Positions 33,083 through 34,923 of a stretch of 34,923 nt of DNA are shown here, piece by piece. The stretch spans positions 1 to 34,923 of the forward strand of contig NZ_KB898951.1 in assembly GCF_000377945.1 (NCBI RefSeq), read 5' to 3'. The stretch's first letter is position 1. The number at the start of each line of letters is the position of its first letter. Source of the stretch: Thioalkalivibrio sulfidiphilus. Lineage in GTDB: Bacteria; Pseudomonadota; Gammaproteobacteria; Ectothiorhodospirales; Ectothiorhodospiraceae. The notes below the pieces were generated by a model. The model saw only the letters and a program-made list of their open reading frames with translations. It was not told the origin of the DNA and did no database searches. A program made the translations under genes and the position numbers.

Positions 33083-33811
33083 ATGATCGAATCCATCCTG
33101 CTCAGCGCGACCCGCATCTCCACCTTCAACGGACAGCAACTGCTTACCAACGCCAGTGGCTTTTTCTTCGCCCGTGACGGGCGGCTGTTCCTGGTCACCA
33201 GTCGTCACGTGATGCACGATGAACCCAGCGGCCATACCCCGGATCGCATCGAGATCGAGTTGCACATCGACGCGGACAACATGGCCCGTTCCACCGGCTT
33301 TTCCATACTGCTCTACCAGGACGGCATACCCCAGTGGCGCCAGGCGGTGGACACCTCCGGCGAGATCGACGTGGCAGTGATTGAGATAAACCGGGCAGCA
33401 TTGCCCGATACGGTCATCTATAACGCCTTCACTCCGGACCACCTGCTGGGTGAGTTCGACCAGGTGGAGGTGGGGACCTCGTTGGTGGTGGTGGGCTTTC
33501 CCCTGGGCTTTCACGACACCCTGCACCACATGCCCGTGGTGCGCCAGGCTGCTGTGGCGTCTTCTTTCGGCTTGCGCTTCCAGGGTCAGGGCTATTTCCT
33601 GACCGATGCCCGCACCCACCGCGGCACCAGCGGCGCGCCGGTGGTGATGCGTATCACGAATCCGATACGAGCAAACGACGTGCTGCCCTGGATGCTGCTC
33701 GGGGTGCATTCGGCACGGCTGGATGTGGGCACCCGGGACTTGGTGCTCGATGAGGCCCTTGGCCTCAATTGTGCGTGGTATGCGGATATTCTGATGACAC
33801 TGACACAGTAA
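33083..33811 (+). CDS. Trypsin-like serine protease without signal peptide
   Basis: This 242-residue chymotrypsin-fold protein has a plausible triad: His42 in LVTSRHVM, Asp96 in EIDVAVIEI and Ser183 in HRGTSGAPVVM. It lacks a signal peptide and PDZ domain, so it differs from DegP/DegS and probably acts in the cytoplasm. Similar stand-alone proteases are often described as trypsin-like peptidases of unknown substrate. A terminator-like hairpin follows at 33845. Confidence 0.85.
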   Translation: MIESILLSATRISTFNGQQLLTNASGFFFARDGRLFLVTSRHVMHDEPSGHTPDRIEIELHIDADNMARSTGFSILLYQDGIPQWRQAVDTSGEIDVAVIEINRAALPDTVIYNAFTPDHLLGEFDQVEVGTSLVVVGFPLGFHDTLHHMPVVRQAAVASSFGLRFQGQGYFLTDARTHRGTSGAPVVMRITNPIRANDVLPWMLLGVHSARLDVGTRDLVLDEALGLNCAWYADILMTLTQ

Positions 33812-33844
33812 TGAATGCTGCAAGACAGGATGCGGGTTCGCATT

Positions 33845-33884
33845 AACGGGGGCGCAATTTGCCCCCCCGTTTGTGTGTTTTAGT
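33845..33884 (+). terminator. Terminator-like hairpin after the protease gene
   Basis: AACGGGGGC at 33845-33853 pairs with GCCCCCCCGTT at 33861-33871 around GCAATTT, followed by a T-rich TTGTGTGTTTTAG. It could stop rightward transcription and, less well, leftward transcription of the barrel gene. Confidence 0.75.
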
Positions 33885-33896
33885 TTGTGCCGCTGC

Positions 33897-34535
33897 TCAG
33901 AAGCGGTAGGAAACCCCCAGGTTGATGACCGGATAGAACTTGAAGTCACTCAGTTCATCCTTCAGGGACTGTTCCTCACGGCGCAGGTCATCCTCGAAAG
34001 TATCCTGCAGCGTGCCGTCTCCAGTGGCGGAAAGACGGACATCGGGAGATCCTGTGAACATGACGCCGGCATCCAGGGCGAAGGAGACGCGGCCTCCCCG
34101 GACGGCGTTGCCATAGCCGATGCCCAGGTAGGGGGCGAAGTCGTTCCAGTCAATGGTGGCGTCGAGGCGCACATCATATTCGCGTTCTCCGATCTCCAGG
34201 TTGCCTTCGGCGCGACCCTTCAGCTCGTTGCCGTTGGCAAAGGCACCAGCGGTGACCCGGAAGCCGCGACCGCCGGGGTGCCAGTCCACCATCAGGGCGG
34301 CGCTGCGCAGTTGCAGGTCGCCCTGGTAGTCGATGCCTTCTTCCTCGAAGTCATAGCCGTATTTCAATCCATAGACCCCACCGCGCAGGTTGATGGTCTC
34401 GGTCATGCCCAGCGTGCCTTCAAGGCCGAGACCGGTGGTTCCCACCTTGGCACCCAGGGCAAAGCCATCAGCGGCCGCATTGCCCGTGCTGAGGCCCAGG
34501 GCCAGGGCAAGCACGATCTTGGTCGAGGTCTTCAT
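33897..34535 (-). CDS. Outer-membrane beta-barrel protein
   Basis: This 212-residue protein has a signal peptide (1-22, ending NAAA) and alternating amphipathic strands (FALGAKVGTTGLGLEGTLGM, INLRGGVYGLKYGYDF, FAPYLGIGYGN, SFALDAGVMFTG). It ends in the barrel signal YRF with a terminal Phe. About eight to ten strands are likely. A charged segment (DTFEDDLRREEQSLKDELSDF) near the end may be a periplasmic turn or coiled region. Similar proteins of unknown function occur widely. The start has AGGGAG upstream. Confidence 0.85.
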   Translation of the reverse strand: MKTSTKIVLALALGLSTGNAAADGFALGAKVGTTGLGLEGTLGMTETINLRGGVYGLKYGYDFEEEGIDYQGDLQLRSAALMVDWHPGGRGFRVTAGAFANGNELKGRAEGNLEIGEREYDVRLDATIDWNDFAPYLGIGYGNAVRGGRVSFALDAGVMFTGSPDVRLSATGDGTLQDTFEDDLRREEQSLKDELSDFKFYPVINLGVSYRF

Positions 34536-34687
34536 GAATGATCTCCCTGTAATGGTTCGCTATGTAGAGTTGCTCAAATTCTAAGTGGTGTCGGCCGATG
34601 TTCGGTGACGGTTCATCGGTTATATCTCGCCGTTTACACAGGGTCAGTGTTTACCCAATCATTGCATAAATTTGACGCAACCAGGTT

Positions 34688-34922
34688 TCAGGCTGCTTGC
34701 TTCAAGGTATTCAGGTAATGCAACAGCTCGGATTTCACGGCGGGGTTAGCGCTCATGGTCAGCGTCAAGGCGCCCTGGGGTCTTGTCAGGCGCCCGGCGC
34801 GCTGGATCAGTTTGCGCCGCAGGGTGCCGAGTTGTTCGAAACACCACAGCGGCGCGCGCTTCTCAGTCGTGTTGCGGACCTGTTCATGACACAGCATCTG
34901 CATTTCCCGGTTGAGATTGTGC
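34688..34922 (-). CDS. Transposase C-terminal part, cut by window edge
   Basis: The frame runs off the right edge. The visible 78 residues include HNLNREMQMLCHEQVRN, RRKLIQRAGRLTRPQGALTL and TMSANPAVKSELLHYL, which I recognise as the end of an IS1380-type DDE transposase. Only this end is present, so completeness and the terminal inverted repeats cannot be judged. An ATG at 34903 is internal, not the start. The IS end should lie to the left, in 34600-34687, but I could not place it. Confidence 0.65.
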   Translation of the reverse strand, partial: HNLNREMQMLCHEQVRNTTEKRAPLWCFEQLGTLRRKLIQRAGRLTRPQGALTLTMSANPAVKSELLHYLNTLKQAA

Positions 34923-34923
34923 G

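Overview
The window comes from a high-GC gammaproteobacterium. Gene content and gene order (mrcB, TPR lipoprotein, DinG-like helicase, tsaB) and the many intergenic palindromes suggest a Chromatiales/Ectothiorhodospiraceae-type genome. That placement is inference from gene style, not from a marker gene. There is no rRNA, tRNA, CRISPR array or complete insertion sequence. A transposase 3' end is cut by the right edge.

Layout. 1-2378: a mobile-type hairpin, a small secretin-like exported protein, a nested inverted-repeat element (1101-1352), and an overlapping DUF7931-like/GNAT pair. 2535-17120: a light and photo-oxidative stress island of sixteen genes, arranged as two divergent promoter regions driving four transcription units. 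From the 8.9 kb promoter, the leftward unit encodes an FAD oxidoreductase, DUF1365, a CFA-type lipid methyltransferase, an MFS transporter, a DUF3833 lipoprotein, a VOC protein and a chalcone-isomerase-like protein. The rightward unit encodes an exported glutathione peroxidase, a cysteine-free glutaredoxin-DUF3429 fusion and GTP cyclohydrolase I (folE). From the 15.9 kb promoter, the leftward unit encodes a LitR/CarH-type MerR regulator, an iron-sulfur photolyase/cryptochrome, an SDR lacking the catalytic Tyr and a class I photolyase. The rightward unit encodes a classical SDR and an NTF2-fold protein. Both promoter regions carry TNTACA-like boxes spaced about 11 bp, so all four units are predicted to form one LitR regulon combining DNA photorepair, cofactor supply, membrane-lipid modification and peroxide removal.

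17121-24400: a thioredoxin-fold/DUF255 protein, DUF302, NlpC/P60 and DUF4412-like envelope proteins, a conserved hypothetical, a decayed diguanylate cyclase and an APH-AAA kinase fusion. 24432-31151: a tightly packed housekeeping run of mrcB, TPR lipoprotein, DinG-like helicase and tsaB, followed by truD. 31152-34923: a cold-shock-domain fragment, a periplasmic thioredoxin-TPR protein, a zinc-ribbon membrane protein, a trypsin-like protease, an outer-membrane barrel protein and the transposase end.

The most interesting points are these. The LitR-like regulator appears to have lost the residues that bind adenosylcobalamin, yet its promoters keep CarH-like operators and no LOV partner is encoded here. 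Two redox-family proteins in the same regulon have lost their catalytic residues. Several families of small intergenic inverted repeats occur, including a 65-bp element whose two copies keep the same arm orientation while the core is inverted.
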